Shown in pieces: positions 13,747 to 13,933 of a stretch of DNA of 13,933 nt. Numbering within the stretch: the stretch's first letter is position 1; each line of letters starts with the position of its first letter. A program made the position numbers and the translations under genes. The stretch is taken from assembly GCA_023415935.1 (NCBI GenBank), contig JAEZIX010000073.1, forward strand, positions 1-13,933. Reading direction: 5' to 3'. The notes beneath the pieces are model-generated. The model was not told the origin of the DNA. It saw only the letters and a list, made by a program, of their open reading frames with translations, and did not search any database. This DNA comes from Cyanobacteria bacterium OH_CDB_20. GTDB lineage: Bacteria > Cyanobacteriota > Vampirovibrionia > Gastranaerophilales > Gastranaerophilaceae.

Positions 13747-13908
13747 TTAAAATAAGTCATCACGTCTAGGGTTGAATGGGCGGTCATAAGATTCGCCATC
13801 ATTTGAGTCCGAATATTTATTGGCTCCTTTTGGTGCTGGCTCAGAATGTCCCTCAGGCTTGTTCGAGTACTCATCATCATAACCATCATCGGTGCCAACC
13901 CCGTACAA
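13747..13908 (-). CDS. Acidic C-terminal-tail-like open frame at the right edge (partial or broken)
   Basis: The minus strand has an open frame ending at TAA (complement of 13747-13749). It encodes a hydrophilic, Asp/Glu/Ser/Pro-rich stretch ending in FNPRRDDLF, with GTDDGYDDEY near its start. It looks like the disordered tail of a larger protein. However an in-frame stop lies upstream at 13915-13917, and the only candidate start inside the window is TTG (13906-13908) without an SD. So it is a 53-codon small gene, a tail cut by a frameshift or sequence-end error, or a non-coding coincidence. Placement opposite a bidirectional terminator favours a real minus-strand gene end. I do not recognise the family. 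Confidence 0.35.
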   Translation of the reverse strand: MYGVGTDDGYDDEYSNKPEGHSEPAPKGANKYSDSNDGESYDRPFNPRRDDLF

Positions 13909-13933
13909 AGCAAATTAGGATTTTGAATAATAT

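Noticed and set aside
13749..13931. Second minus-strand open frame at the right edge, rich in methionine
   Set aside because: Its Met-rich composition is what the GATGAT-type acidic codons yield when read out of frame; the acidic frame is the more plausible one.

Overview
The window is AT-rich bacterial DNA with tightly packed genes, good Shine-Dalgarno (SD) sites and U-tailed hairpin terminators. The best taxonomic clue is a Ycf23/DUF561 protein at 8433-9191. Ycf23 is known mainly from cyanobacteria and plastids. No photosynthesis genes are visible and the base composition is very AT-rich, so I infer a non-photosynthetic relative of Cyanobacteria, such as a gut-type Melainabacteria/Gastranaerophilales (Vampirovibrionia) genome. 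This is inference from one marker plus overall character, not a proven assignment.

Layout: (1) The extreme left edge holds only the start codon and SD of a minus-strand gene that runs out of the window. (2) 93-2766 is a translation operon: metG (methionyl-tRNA synthetase) followed 3 nt later by prfB (release factor 2), which carries the classical programmed +1 frameshift at an in-frame UGA. (3) 2872-5151 encodes a 759-residue coiled-coil protein with an EF-hand-like loop near the N-terminus and a thrombospondin-3-like calcium loop at the C-terminus, followed by a terminator. (4) A minus-strand tRNA-Asn(GTT), with its own promoter and terminator, faces away from pdxJ (vitamin B6 synthesis). 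(5) 6228-6755 is an unrecognised 175-residue protein. It converges through a bidirectional terminator on a 475-residue minus-strand protein with six or seven EF-hand/dockerin-like calcium loops plus a coiled coil. (6) ycf23 is followed by a terminator and a stand-alone OLD-type TOPRIM protein. That gene overlaps tail-to-tail by 8 nt with a minus-strand lipoprotein, an oligopeptide-type ABC solute-binding protein. (7) A strong promoter drives a two-gene nfeD-SPFH (stomatin/QmcA-like) membrane operon ending in a terminator. (8) The right edge has a short minus-strand open frame that looks like the acidic tail of a protein.

The housekeeping genes (metG, prfB, tRNA-Asn, pdxJ, nfeD/SPFH) are ordinary. 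The parts that existing families explain least are the two large proteins with putative calcium loops and coiled coils but no signal peptide, the small basic two-hydrophobic-segment protein between them, and the ATPase-less OLD-type TOPRIM protein. I see no CRISPR array, insertion sequence, integrase, phage gene or rRNA. The arrangement looks like chromosomal backbone with lineage-specific insertions rather than a mobile island.
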